Assembly (NCBI RefSeq): GCF_963924675.1
Contig: NC_089220.1
Span: 60,708,639 to 60,772,638 of the forward strand
Direction: 5' to 3'
Origin: Phocoena phocoena
Taxonomy: Eukaryota; Chordata; Mammalia; Artiodactyla; Phocoenidae
DNA length: 64,000 nt
The position numbers and the translations under genes were made by a program. Of this stretch, positions 37,655 through 49,189 are shown piece after piece. Under the pieces are notes generated by a model that saw only the letters and a program-made list of their open reading frames with translations, searched no databases and was not told the DNA's origin. Each line of letters begins with the position of its first letter. Positions within the stretch are counted from its first letter, which is position 1.

Positions 37655-38805
37655 GGAATTTGATATCATAAAGGTGTCAATTCTCCCTAAAATAATCTAT
37701 AGATTCAATACAATTCAATCAAAATTCCAGCAGGGTTTTAAAATCTTGACCAGCTGGAAGGGTAAAGGCCCAAGAATAACCAGGAATTTCCTGGAGAAGA
37801 ATATGGTGTGGCAACTTGCTCCACCAGATGTCAAGAATTACAATAAAGCAACAGTAGTTAAAACATTGTACTGTTAGGCCAGGGATAGAAAAATTGACCA
37901 AAGGAATAGAATAGAGAGCCCAAAATCAGATCCACACATACATGAAAGGTTATAATAGGACAGATGTACCACTTCAGATCTTTGGTTTAGGAGAACATTT
38001 CAATAAATGATACTGGAACATTTGAGTATCCATATGGGGAAAACTGAAGTTTTATCACTATATCACATTCAAAAATATCAATTTAAGGTAGAGTGAGGTC
38101 TTAAATGCAAAAAGCAGAATTTTTAAACTTTTAGAAGAAAATATGGGAAAATATCTTTATGACCTTGGTGTAGGGAGGGAATTTTTAAACAAGAATTTTT
38201 TTTAAAGCTGTGACAATAAAACAAAAAAAGATATATTCAACTACATTAAAATTAAGACTCTCTGCTCATCAAAAGACATCATGAAGAAAATTTTAAAACC
38301 AGCCACAAATTGCAAGAGGATACATGACACACATGTAACCAACCAAGGACTAATACACAGGACTTATTTTTTTCAATGCCAAAAATCAATATGAACAGGA
38401 CAAACAAAAATGTGTACAGCAAATTGATAGAACAGGAAGTATAAACATATAAAAAGATACCTCAACCTTTGCTCAAACTGAGAAATGTTAATTAAGACCA
38501 TAATGAGACATTAGTTTTTATCCACTGAACTGATAAAAATAAAGTAGACAGAACCAGTTATTGTAGAGGATGGAGATCAACAGGAATACTCATACACTAC
38601 AAGCGGGAGAATAAATTGGTACAACCCTATGGAACAATGTGCCATTTTCTTGAAAGTTAAACATTTACATTCTCTACATACCAGCAATGTTAACAGAAGA
38701 CATGAAAAAGAATATTACCCTTACTCTTAAGAGGAAAAAACACAAAAGAAAACAACCCAAATATTAATTAACAGAAGAATCAATAAATAAATGGTATGGT
38801 TTAGT

Positions 38806-38836
<31 letters not shown>
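37655..38836 (+). mobile_element. Old L1 ORF2 to 3' end fragment
   Basis: Carries diverged ORF2 reading: 'agattcaatacaattcaatc', 'agcaacagtagttaaaac', 'ctctgctcatcaaaagacat' and 'ataataggac..atgtaccac'-like blocks in the L1 order. It ends in a 26-base A-run. Frames are broken. It occupies much of the intron between exons 7 and 8. Confidence 0.8.

Positions 38837-38852
<16 letters not shown>
38811..38852. repeat. A-run followed by (TA)8
   Basis: 26 A then eight TA units: the decayed, expanded tail of the L1 fragment above. It lies 70 bp from the exon 7 donor. Confidence 0.95.
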
Positions 38853-38853
<1 letters not shown>

Positions 38854-38922
38854 GCAGTAATTCCAAGCACAATATAAAAATTCCATTAATAGGTTTAGTA
38901 AACGTTACTCAAGACTTTTCAC

Positions 38923-39083
38923 CTTGTTCCTCTTGGCCTTCATTTGAGCTTTTGCTAATAGAACATACATGGTGACCTTAGGCTTATTCAAAGTGATCCC
39001 ATCTAAGACCTGAATGGCCTTGTCATGTTTCTCACAAAATGAATAAATGAGTGCTTGCTGTATAGGACTCAACTCAATTAGAC
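38923..39083 (-). CDS. TTC6: TTC6 exon 7 of window (residues 247-300)
   Basis: A 161-nt exon with acceptor CTTTTAG and donor AAG|GTGAAA. It starts with two bases completing Gly 247 and leaves in phase 0. It encodes a shortened TPR (SPIQQALIYSFCEKHDKAI, then QVLDGITLNKPK) and helix A of the next (YVLLAKAQMKAKRNK). An A-run followed by a TA repeat lies about 70 bases beyond the donor. Confidence 0.87.
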
Positions 39084-39517
39084 CTAAAAGGAAGTGAAAA
39101 TTTATCAATAACTTTGCCAAGTATCTAGGACTTAGAATATAATTATTTTAAGACAGTCAAGCAATTCAATAATCTATTTTTACAATATGAATTAATAAAT
39201 CAATATGATACTAAAATCTACTTACTGTCAACAAACAATAAGACATTCCAACTACAAATGAACAAACAAAAAATAACAGCATAAGCCTGGTATTTCCTAT
39301 AATAATCTCTCTCACAAAATTCACTAGGCTATGAAGTATTTTACAAATTGGTTACATACATGTGAAACTGAAGTTTTAGTTTTGAAATCTAACTTTGACT
39401 TTCAAGTGAAGCCTTCATGCTACCTATACAGAGCTACTGAAAATAGTATAAAAAATTTAAAGAAGTATTTCTTTTTAAATTAAGACAATATTATAATTTT
39501 ACATTGATTATATTTAC

Positions 39518-39594
39518 CTTTGGTCATTTCTGCTACTTGATAAATAGTGAACTTTGCAAGATCATAGCACTTCATCCTAAGAAGATATTGTCCT
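39518..39594 (-). CDS. TTC6: TTC6 exon 6 of window (residues 221-247)
   Basis: A 77-nt exon with acceptor TTCTTCCAG and donor AAG|GTAAAT. Its first A completes Arg 221 and its last G begins a Gly codon. It encodes GQYLLRMKCYDLAKFTIYQ and then VAEMTK, a divergent TPR without the usual Asp-Pro end. It falls in the least canonical part of the repeat array, but both splice phases fit without exception. Confidence 0.85.
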
Positions 39595-40499
39595 CTGGAA
39601 GAAATAACAGCTTTTTAATTCTAAGCAGTTAAAAATAATTTTTCTAAAATAAAGTTTTTTATACTCAGTTACTTAAAATTTTAAATTATAATACATTTAT
39701 TCATACTTATTATAATACATTTGAAATTATAAATATTTTATGTAAGTCTAAATAGGCCAATTAGCGTGGAGATGTGAGAAGAAAACAATTTAGGAAATGT
39801 GAAGCTGAAAGAAAAATAGTCAGATCTTTTTGTAATTATCAGCATTTAAAAAGTTATACTCTGTTGCTGAGAAATTTTAAAAGCTAAACACAGTTTAAGG
39901 GGCATACAAATGGAGAAGTATTTACATAAATTGTTAAAATGTGGTTCAAGAGTTACAAGATGAAGCAAGACCTTATCAGAAAGCATGGTTCCAGTCCATT
40001 TTCCCATTTTCTGTAAATCCATTTCCGATGTTAGTAATTATATTTTTGGTAGTGATAACTCAAAATTTGCAATAGGTCCTTTTATAGCAAGCTCTACTGC
40101 ATTTGAAATACAATTCAATGTATCTTTTTTTTCACTGAATTATCTGAGGTTTATACTTGGTACCTCTGGGTACACAATCAAAATATATTACCTTACTTTT
40201 ATGAGATCTGTGATAACTATCTAACCAGTAATCTAGAGAGGCCTCAAAGAACTTAAACACAGACAGTTGTGTTTTGATGCAAGGACAGAACAAAGGGAAA
40301 GATCTGTTATCTTATATTATGAATTATCTTAAAGTTTAACAAAAACAACTATATCTGACTTGCTGATTTGGAGATGGCCATTTCTGGGAGATTAAATGTA
40401 AAACAAGGAGGCTGGAAGGATCAAGAAAGAACTAAGGATTCCAACAGCTAGCTCAGATACTAAGTTATCCCAAGAAGAATTCTATTTCTATACACATAC
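39595..40499. other. Intron between exons 5 and 6
   Basis: AT-rich, about 900 bp. No named repeat recognised. Confidence 0.6.
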
Positions 40500-40582
40500 C
40501 TTATTATATATAATTGGATTCCATCTGGCTGAAGGTGGATAGCACGAGATAACTCTCTTACTGCCTTTTTCAATTTGTGCAA
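40500..40582 (-). CDS. TTC6: TTC6 exon 5 of window (residues 194-221)
   Basis: A short 83-nt exon with acceptor CTCAACAG and donor AAG|GTATGT. It enters in phase 0 and leaves after two bases of an Arg codon. It supplies helix B of a TPR (KKAVRELSRAIHLQPDG) and the first residues of the next unit (IQLYII). Its register with both neighbours is the main support, since an exon this short is hard to recognise alone. Confidence 0.86.
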
Positions 40583-41654
40583 CTGTTGAGTTGATAAACA
40601 GAAACTTAGCTCATAATAATACTGATTGCTTCCTTTCTGATAGGTATTCCCTCCCACCCTTCAATACAGAAATTTTGCAGGAATCTCTCCTAATACATGT
40701 GTTTCTTAAGAATCATCAAAGCAAGTGGGATACAGAGAAGTTAAAAAAAAAATTTATGAAGCAAAGTCTTTTTTTTTAATTATCTTTAAATTTGAAGAAT
40801 GATTACACAGATCCACAAATATATAGTTTTAAATAAATATGATTATATCACATGTTCTAGTTTGTTTTTGCTTAGCTTTTCAGTTTTCTTCCTCAACCAT
40901 AACACCTTTTACACCAAACTTTACTCATGTTAATAAACTAGCTTGCAAAGGAATGTAAAATAAAAAGTAAAAGTCAATTCCACTTAAAGATAAGAGGAAA
41001 AACAAGCTTGCACTTAATGAGTAAAATGAATGAATAAAACAAAATACAACAATGATGAAAAAGATATCTGTTTAAAATCAATATACAATGAAAAGTAAAC
41101 AATGATTCTTTCCTTAATACTGGTTACAGAGCATAATCTGAATTTATACAAATTTTTACAAACATTGGGGAAATTACAAAAGGGGGAACTAAACACATCC
41201 CAGCAAAATGAACCTGGGACAACCAACGACTCCTCTTACTATGCTGACATGGTGATCAAAACATTTGTGCATACAAGTAGACAATACCTGTTAAAATGGT
41301 ACAAAGTGTTTGGAGGAAATAGTGGGTGGAGTCAAAAGAGGGAATTCAAAAGGAGGGAGTCTGAGATGTTTTTAAATAAATTTAAGAATTACTGTGGAAC
41401 TTCAGGCCTGCTGCTTCTCAAGCTAACCCTGATCAGGTTGGTGTAATTAATAAACCACCTTGTCATATGCCTGCATTGCTCCACCTGGTTCCAATCATAC
41501 ATAGCTATGCATTGAGGAAACCCTGACTGGGAATGATGGAAGCTCACTCTCTGGTCTTTGCAAGTTTTCCTGGGGTTGGACTTCTCCAGGTAGCATTAGA
41601 TTGGATTTACCCTGGAGCCTAAACCCACACTGTAGGCATATGTATTCTTCTATA
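40583..41654. other. Intron sequence, unassigned
   Basis: Part of the 2.65 kb intron between exons 4 and 5. Open frames such as 41102-41446 on the plus strand have no splice or domain support. Confidence 0.5.
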
Positions 41655-41905
41655 TACATACACAGGGTTTGGTTTGTCATTGTTTTATCTACATGGGATC
41701 ATACTGTATACACTTTAAAGTCTTCTAAATCTTGTTCTAGAATATCTCTTGGAAATCCCTCCAAATCACCTGGCATAATTCTAACTATTCTTTTTATTGA
41801 CTATATAATACTCTATAGTGTGAATACAAAATAATTTATTCAACCATTACTGTGAAGAGGTTTTTGTCTCCTCAGAACAATGAGTCTTTGAATATATGTC
41901 CTTAC
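41655..41905 (-). mobile_element. Old L1 3' fragment
   Basis: Contains 'tctacatgggatcatactgt', then 'aatatctcttggaaatccct' and 'ctatataatactctatagtg', a run known from reverse-oriented old L1 3' regions. Confidence 0.6.
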
Positions 41906-42364
41906 ACCTTGATATTATGCTGGTGCTTTGGTTTCTAAATATGCTCGGAGGAAATTCCAACTTTCCCATAAGGCCTCAGCTCCATCAACAGGGAGTGAAG
42001 CAAAAGGGCCACACACATTCCCCACCCCTTCCCAACAGGGATCAAAAGCAAACCTGCCCTGGGGATAATACCAAAATGGCCCCAGGGTCTTCTGCTTCCA
42101 TCATCAGGAAGGTAAGGACTTAGTCACAATGCATCCTGAGATGAAGACAATGAGAACAGAGCCCCTAGCAAACTCCCAATGGACATGCAGTGTGAGCAAG
42201 AAATGAACCTTTGTTACTTTAAGATGGTGATTTTGAAGTTTTATTTGTTGTTGTTGTTGTTTTCCACAGCGTAACAGGCTATCCTGACTGAAACCAATGT
42301 GAGGAGAGGACTTGTAGGAGATGAGGGCAGAAAGGTAACAAGGAGCCAGTTCACATGAGCTCTT

Positions 42365-42660
42365 GTAGGCCTTTGGCTTTTGCAAGATTTGGCTTTTATT
42401 CTGAGCACAAAGGGAAGCTATTGAAGGGTTCCAGGCAAAGAAGTGAAATAATCTGATTTATGTTTTAACAGGATCACTATGGTGCTGTTTTGAAAACCCA
42501 TCAAAACGGAATAAAGAACAGAAGCAAAAAGACCAGGAGGCTACTGCAATAACCCTGGTGAGAAATCAGTGTCTTGGACAGGACAGTTAATAATGGAGCA
42601 GTAGAAGGGAATATCTGTTTTGAAAGGTAGACACAACAGCTAACAGTCTTTATCTCTGGG
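42365..42660 (-). mobile_element. L2 fragment
   Basis: Blocks 'ggcttttattctgagcacaa', 'aagctattgaagggttccag', 'tttatgttttaacaggatca' and 'ggctactgcaataaccctgg' follow the L2 order, as in the fragment at 27115-27660. Confidence 0.75.
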
Positions 42661-42858
42661 AAGTCCAAGTTGGTTGGAGTCAGAGAGAGCTCTTATTATT
42701 TACTATATTGTTTGAATTTTACACTAAGGATATATTATTTTTTTAATTTAAATAACTTGTAAATTAAAAAAGAAATTTAAAGGAAAGTGTAAATGATTTG
42801 GACCCCATTCTATGCACAGATCTCATTCTATGAACTCACCCATTCACTCACTCCTCAT

Positions 42859-42873
42859 ACACACACACACACA
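42859..42873. repeat. Short (AC)n
   Basis: About seven AC units, in the intron between exons 4 and 5. Confidence 0.85.
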
Positions 42874-43235
42874 AAACTGATGGACTCTAAAATGTTAACA
42901 GTAGTTATCTCTAAAGAATGAAATAATGGATGTTTTTTAATGTATTCTTATTTGCATACATATATTACATGTGGTAAATATACATTGCTTTTGTAATAAG
43001 AAAAAAAACAGGCATTATTTTTAAAAAAAAGACAAAAATTCACACCTAATCAGGAGAGGATTTTTAAGTGGGTAATTAACTATCAATATATCTACCTAAT
43101 ATGTATTGTTTATAAATGCGTTAGGCTCTGTAATTAGCTGAAAAAGAATACGTTGATATATCTGAAATTACATTGAACAAATATTCAAAAAATTGAAACA
43201 TTTTTTAAAAATCAAAGTTCTCAAACCTTAAATAC

Positions 43236-43386
43236 CTTATGATAGGCTTCTGCTCGACAAATATAGCTTTGAATATACATAGGGTCAAGTCTAATAGCCT
43301 CAGAAAAATACCGAGTGGCTTCAATGTAGTTATCCAGGTGTAGTAGATATATGAGGCCAATATTTATATAAGCCAAAATAATGGTT
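43236..43386 (-). CDS. TTC6: TTC6 exon 4 of window (residues 143-193)
   Basis: A 151-nt exon with acceptor TTTTTTAG and donor AAG|GTATTT. The first A completes Arg 143, and it leaves in phase 0. It encodes one full TPR, with helix A AYINIGLIYL, helix B EATRYFSEAIRLDP, and the start of the next unit (YICRAEAYHK). The exon ends exactly between helices A and B of a TPR, an intron position that recurs in this gene. Confidence 0.9.
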
Positions 43387-44819
43387 CTAAAAAAAATGAG
43401 AAAGCAAAATATTCTTAGACATTTTCATTACTCCAGATATTCTCCAATTATAAATGAACCTAATGAAATACATACATCAATTTATACCAGGGTTCTTTCT
43501 CTTGGACAGGACAGTTTTCCTAAAGCAAAATAAATTAGTTAAATACTTTCTATTAAAAATTATAAACACCTTTATGAAATCCTTAGTTAGGAATAAACAT
43601 TTGTAGAGCCTGTCCTAGGAACTGATTTCCTGAAGTCTCCTAGACTCTTAGCAATACTTCACTCTTCCCTGACTTATTCTTGACTTATCTTGGATAACAA
43701 GCTTAGTTTTCCTTAACTCAAAAGTTTTTGCCTCAAGCTATGTTATATTCGCCAAGAGAAAGGGTGAGGAACAGTGAGAGAGAGCAATATTCTCGAGGCT
43801 TAGGGTTAAAAATCCTCTCCACAGAGGTATTAACCCAGTTGCTTTTCTATATCAAATAAAAGTTGTTTTTCTCTCTTAGAATCAAACAATTTTCAATGTA
43901 GAAATAACCTTAGAAATTATTTGTTCTATGCCTCTATTTCAAAATGAGGAAACTACACATTCTGTATCCCAACTGCACAGAAGCCCTGACCCTTTTGCCG
44001 ACTGCCCACTTTCTGGCTTTCTGCAACTGAAACTCATTTCTTTCTCTTCCTGACTCAAAAATATCCCAAAGAAAACCACTGTGGCCATTGTGGAGCCATG
44101 TTCCATGACTTTTCCCAAGTCAAGTTCAAAGTTTACCTTAAATAAGCTAAGTAAGCAGTCTGCCGGTTGGCACAGAATGGGCATGATTTGTTACTCTTTC
44201 TGACACCTTCCATTTTAAAGAATACTTCTTTGAAAAGAAGAGGAATTATTTAATTAACTTATACTTTTTACAGCCTGGCTTTCTGACTAGTGTATGTAAC
44301 TTTCAGTCTGTTCCTTCCTGAACCTGTGTTCTAATGGTATTTGCTTTTTTTATTTTGCTTGACTAAACAAAATGTAGTCAGAAGTTCTAAATAGAGGATT
44401 TCTTCCCACTGAGTCGTATATTGTGCCTAGCAACAATATAGCAAGCAAGTATTTTGCCATTATTTTAAAACTTGATGACAATTTTCCATGAACTTAACTT
44501 CAAAAAGCTTTAACCTGGGCATCCCCAAACTGCTCTTAATTACTGGTTGGTTTTGCTATCCTTGGATTTAAACTCCTCTCAAACCCATTCAATCTCTAAA
44601 GTTTGCAAAAGCATCTGTGGCAAACAGATATTGAGAACAGTTCTTATTTTAGAAGTAAGCTTATTTTCAGAGGTAGTATTCTAATTCTAGGGTGACTTCA
44701 TAATTGTCTCATTTTTACAAGGTTATTAATGATGAGGGGAAAACGCTTTTTCTTCCACCTTGGTGTTTTCCTGATTTTATATGAAAGTGAAATCAATATG
44801 AATCAAAGGGAAAACATAC
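43387..44819. other. Intron between exons 3 and 4
   Basis: 1.4 kb, mostly unassigned. It contains a 32-nt segment with splice-like ends at 43488-43519 (see findings). Otherwise nothing recognised. Confidence 0.55.
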
Positions 44820-44940
44820 CTTTCTAGAGAAATAACAGCTTCAAAGTCACAAACTGCCAGCAACCAAAGTTTTAGATCCGCGTAGAGTACGCCACGATGC
44901 AGGAAGCAGCTAAGATTCTCACAGCCGTCATTTATGAGAG
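44820..44940 (-). CDS. TTC6: TTC6 exon 3 of window (residues 103-143)
   Basis: A 121-nt exon. The acceptor ends TTCTTAAG, a weaker AAG site; the donor is AAG|GTATGT, a strong site. Two bases complete the Ala codon from exon 2, and two bases of an Arg codon are left for exon 4. It holds a less canonical, Cys-rich TPR loop (INDGCENLSC) followed by the helix HRGVLYADLKLW and helix B DFEAVISLE. Joining directly to exon 4 keeps the TPR spacing exact, which argues against a constitutive exon in the 1.4 kb intron that follows. Confidence 0.87.
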
Positions 44941-45164
44941 CTTAAGAATAAAGGGATATATCATATTCAGGTTCTGAACAAACATATCCGAGTTACATTT
45001 TAGTCTATGCCCCTTCCTACTGCTTATTCTTATTTTTTTTAACATTACATAAAATAAAACATATCTGTCATGAGTGTACTTATTTGGTGAGTAAAACACA
45101 ATACTCACATAAAAAAGTGTATTTGTTTATAAGGAACAATGTGATTGTTATGGTTCACAAACTC

Positions 45165-45315
45165 ATTAGAGCTGGAAGAAATCCTGGTATTAATCTATGA
45201 TAGTCCACTCACTTTACAGATGAAGAGATTAAGGTCCAAAGGGGCCAGGTACAGTGACCATGCAAATCAATGGCAAAGGTGGGCCTAGAATCTAACCTCT
45301 GATCCCCTGCAGTGG
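45165..45315 (-). mobile_element. MIR SINE fragment
   Basis: 'ctttacagatgaagagatta', then 'ggtccaaaggggccaggtac' and 'ggtgggcctagaatctaacc' fit reverse-orientation MIR. Confidence 0.55.
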
Positions 45316-45961
45316 ATTGCAGTCAGAAAGGTGCCATTGCCCTTGATGGCTTGTTATTATTTGGAAGATAGGAAGGCATCATTACTGGCCCAAGAACAGG
45401 TTCTGGTACAAACCCAGACTGGGGCAGACAGAAGAGGTCAGGCTTATACACATAAACCAGGAGGGACAGCTCAAAGAGGCTACTCCAATTGCAAGCAGAC
45501 CTTGGAGTTAAGGCAGGCAACTTGACTATGCGTATCCCAAAGAACAGAAGCATGGGGCAAAAATAACCTCCTCTCAGGACTCCAGGCATGTGGCTCTCAT
45601 CAGTGACCAGTCTAGCAGTCTAGAGGTTATCTCATGTCTCCTCACTTGCTGATTCCCCCTCAACTTTCAAAAACATGCAGTGAAGTAGATGAAATTTTTA
45701 CATTTGATCCACATCGCCCAAGCTTCTCAAGCTAAAAGGGAAAGTTCTGCAAAAAATGTACATAATGTTCACAGCCTGGGACACAAATATGCACAATACT
45801 AGATTTGGGGAAGTATTCCTAGTGTAAGCAGTGATCATACAGATTAAGTAATCACTTGAAGGCCATTTGACTGTTCAGTTCACAGTATGACTGTCTAGCA
45901 AGGAGAAAAATAGCTGCAGTTGGTTAGTTGGTTGCTCTAGAAAAATAGAAACATTCTTCTT

Positions 45962-46119
45962 TTTTTTAATTTTTTAATTTAATTTATTTTTTTATACAGC
46001 AGGTTCTTATTAGTCATCAGTTTTATACACATCAGTGTATACATGTCAATCCCAATCGCCCAATTCTTCACACCATCACCACCACCACCCCGCCGCTTTC
46101 CCCCCTTGGTGTCCGTATG
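45962..46119 (-). mobile_element. Severely 5'-truncated L1 3' end
   Basis: About 160 bp ending in a T-rich run on the plus strand, which is the A-tail of a minus-strand element. It contains 'atacagcaggttcttattag' and 'acatgtcaatcccaatcgcc', the 3' part of an artiodactyl/cetacean L1. The target-site duplication 'agaaacattcttctt' is exact at 45947-45961 and 46120-46134. Confidence 0.88.
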
Positions 46120-46149
46120 AGAAACATTCTTCTTGAGGAAACAAAAATA

Positions 46150-46325
46150 TTAGAATTACTTATCCTCTCTGTGCTTTGGTTTTCTCATCAGTAAAATGGG
46201 GATGATAATAGTACCTACCTCATAGCATTATTCTGAAGAGTAATTGAGACTCTCCATATATAGCATTTAGAATAGTGCTTGGCAAGTAGTGAAATGCCTA
46301 ATGAATGTTAGATATTATTATTAGC
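46150..46325 (+). mobile_element. MIR SINE fragment
   Basis: Core 'ctctgtgctttggttttctc', 'gtaaaatggggatgataata', 'gtacctacctcatagcatta' and 'gtgcttggcaagtagtg'. Confidence 0.88.
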
Positions 46326-46942
46326 TTAGAAAAATATATTGAGGGTCCTTTTTGATTGTGAAAGATAAAACTCCTTACGCTATCCTATAGGAAAAGATTG
46401 AGGCTAAAATAAAGCTGGTCTGCTCTGAATAATTAAATAACAAGGATCTGTATTATTGTGATAGCCTAGAAAAGAGCAGGTGAAAAGCCCAAAACTTGGA
46501 GAAGAGGGAAATACGAGAAAGCAGCTCTTAGGAAGACCAGGAAGAAAGGGGTTTAGCCAGATGGCAGATGGACAGTGCTGACAGAGACCAATAAAAGATA
46601 AACTTACAGAAATAAGGGTGTTTAACCTTCAAATTTAAATTATCTGTGCTAACTTTATCCTCTGAACCCTAAAACATTTAGTAACAGATGGTAGCCGTGA
46701 GCAGTGAACTGGTGAACAAAAATGGAGACTCAATCAGACAGCAGAAATTAGGTACAAAGATTCCAAGAGAATTGAACAGGAATCCTCAGTTCTCTCTTCT
46801 AGGAATCCTTGGAAATAGAAGGGAGGGCACTAGACTCCTCTCAGCACATAGGATGGGCTTTGAGTTATTTTATTTGAATATTCATGGGAAGGGTGACCTC
46901 AGAAGGCAAATGGATTTAGAGATATCAAGAAACAATCATCTT

Positions 46943-47067
46943 TTGGAGTTCCCTGGTGGTCTAGCGGTTAGGATTCGGCACTTTCACTGTTATGGCCCGG
47001 GGTTCAATCCCTGGTCAGGGAACTGAAATCCCGCAAGATGCAAAGCACTGCCAAAGGAAAAAAAAGG
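46943..47067 (+). mobile_element. tRNA-Glu-like short SINE
   Basis: A compact SINE still close to its tRNA: 'tccctggtggtctagcggtt' (A-box side) and 'ggggttcaatccctggtcag' (B-box). The target-site duplication is 'agaaacaatcatctt' at 46928-46942 and, with one mismatch, at 47068-47082. Confidence 0.92.
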
Positions 47068-47082
47068 AGAAACAATCACCTT

Positions 47083-47515
47083 AGATTGCCTCCCCTGAGG
47101 AGCTATGTATTCTCTTCCTAAGAGTCTAGTGGTCTCCTTAATCTCTAGATTCTGCCTCATCTAGGATGTTGGGATTCTAGCACTTTGCACCAGGTGAACA
47201 CAGCCATGTTTGGAGTGTTGGACTCTGGCTAAAATTTGCCAGTCAGGATGGGCTAATTTATTCAGCTGGACACTGTTTACTGAGCACTTATTCTATGTCC
47301 AGAATTGTGGACATATTCATATACCAAGAATGCACTGGTACAGGGTAAAGAGGAAATGGCCACTTTTAGCTGCTGCATCGTCTTACGGAGGATTCTCAAA
47401 GCCCATTTTTAGTCTAAGGGTTACAAAACTCTGAATTTGACTAATCCATGGGCTGGGTCTATGGAGTAGGACACAGCCCACTAGGAAAAATCACTACCAT
47501 TTTATCAAGACGACT
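47083..47515. other. Intron sequence, unassigned
   Basis: Nothing recognised between the two SINEs in the intron between exons 2 and 3. Confidence 0.5.
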
Positions 47516-47530
47516 AAGAAATAGGCCTGG

Positions 47531-47733
47531 GGCTTCCCTGGTGGCGCAGTGGTTGGGGATCCGCCTGCCGATGCAGGGGGCGCGGGTTCGTGCCCCGGTC
47601 CGGGAGGATCCCACGTGCCGCGGAGCAGCTGGGCCCGTGAGCCGTGGCCGCTGGGCCTGTGAGTCCGGAGCCTGTGCTCCGCAACGGGAGAGGCCACAAC
47701 AGTGAGAGGCCCGTGTACCGCAAAAAAAAAAAA
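47531..47733 (+). mobile_element. CHR-type SINE, CpG-rich young copy
   Basis: Complete copy with the highest CpG content of the SINEs here, for example 'gggcgcgggttcgtgccccg'. The exact 15-bp target-site duplication 'aagaaataggcctgg' is at 47516-47530 and 47734-47748. This suggests one of the youngest insertions in the window. Confidence 0.96.
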
Positions 47734-48060
47734 AAAGAAATAGGCCTGGATTTCCATAAATAGCCTCAGAACTTCATATATAGAAAGAGATTTCTTTGAT
47801 ATGATATTCTCTCTGTCACAGTTGTACACACTTAAACACACACACACTCATACACACTGAAAGGGGATATTAGAAACACTTTTAGCTAAATTATTGTAGC
47901 TTTAAGTATAAATAAATATATATGCTATATAAGCATATATATATAAATGTATAACAATGTACATATTACATTAGTCATCCCACATTAGTATCTACTCCAG
48001 GAAAGTGAGCTGCTGAACCTCAGATTAAATTCCATGTATTTGCCATCAAAGGTGAAGTAC

Positions 48061-48230
48061 CTGAAACACTATAATCCTGCAGTGCTCTAAGAGGGTTACT
48101 CTTCCTAAATAAGCAGGCTCTGTAATACAATGCTAACCAGTTATTAGGATCTAAGTGAATTGCAGTAGAAAGATCTTGAGTTGCTTGCTTATAAAAGTGC
48201 CGTTTAAAATATACTCTCCCTCGGTATGTC
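48061..48230 (-). CDS. TTC6: TTC6 exon 2 of window (residues 46-103)
   Basis: A 170-nt exon with acceptor TTTTTCTAG and donor CAG|GTACTT. Its first G completes the Arg codon begun in the previous exon, and it ends one base into an Ala codon. It carries the end of one TPR (STAIHLDPNN) and most of the next (WLALYYRACLF). The reading fails in the other two frames and joins both neighbours exactly, which supports both boundaries. Confidence 0.88.
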
Positions 48231-49189
48231 CTAGAAAAAGTAAAAAATTCATTTCAACATGTACTGCAAAATATAAATTTTCTTTTTTTGGCAAGCTTAT
48301 ACAACTAATTTTATATTTGAATAACAACTTGTGATTATTTCTCTTTGCTTCCCAGGAAAGTTTAGTCATAATGTTAATAGCAAAAAGGATATGGACAATT
48401 TATACATAAATATGTAAATATATAATAAAATACTTTCTTATTATATGTATAAATAAATATATAATAAAATACTTTATGCTTGTTGATAATATTATATATT
48501 AATTATATATATGCTTAATAATTATATTTCTTACATTTATCAGAGAGGTGTGCCAATAAAATAAATGAGGCACCCAAGATACACTGAAGATACACCCCCA
48601 AAAATGGGAGGCAGCTCTATCTGCAAGGGTAAAGGCTATTGCATCAGTTTTATGAGTTGAATTCTATCTCCATTAACTTCTGACTTCAATTTCAAAATTT
48701 TCATTGACCTATATCAACTCTGAAAATCTCATCTTCGATCACTTAATAATGTAAAACAAATCAGTTTTTACAGCTAAAATAAAAAAGACAATTAAGGAAA
48801 AACAGGAAGAAAGCTAGTAGGTTGCCTGCTCTGAAGAAGTTAAATCCAGGGGGAGAAAAATAGATGTTCAAGAAGGTTATAGTATGAAAACAACGGTAAT
48901 TTGGAAAAAAGAGTACAGCAAGTAACAGAGGTCTTTCAAAAGCACTAAGCATCCTAAGACTTAGGATATTTTATCGTGGAACAAAATATTTTTTTACCCC
49001 ACATATAAGAAATGTCTTATGTAGTTTCTAATGAATATAAGAATCTTACATTTATTTTTAATAATTTCTGATTGCTAAAGACTATTACTAATTATTTCTA
49101 AGTATATATATGATTCTGAACTTAAAAGCTTACAGAATAAAGCATTACTAATATTTTTTGTAGGATTCCATTAAGTCATGTCAATTCCT
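48231..49189. other. Start of the 14 kb intron, AT-rich
   Basis: Unassigned; contains TA-rich stretches near 48410-48540. No exon recognised. Confidence 0.5.

Noticed and set aside
46943..47067. Possible tRNA-Glu gene
   Set aside because: A- and B-box-like sequences are present, but a poly-A tail and flanking target-site duplications show it is a SINE, and the tRNA fold is not conserved.
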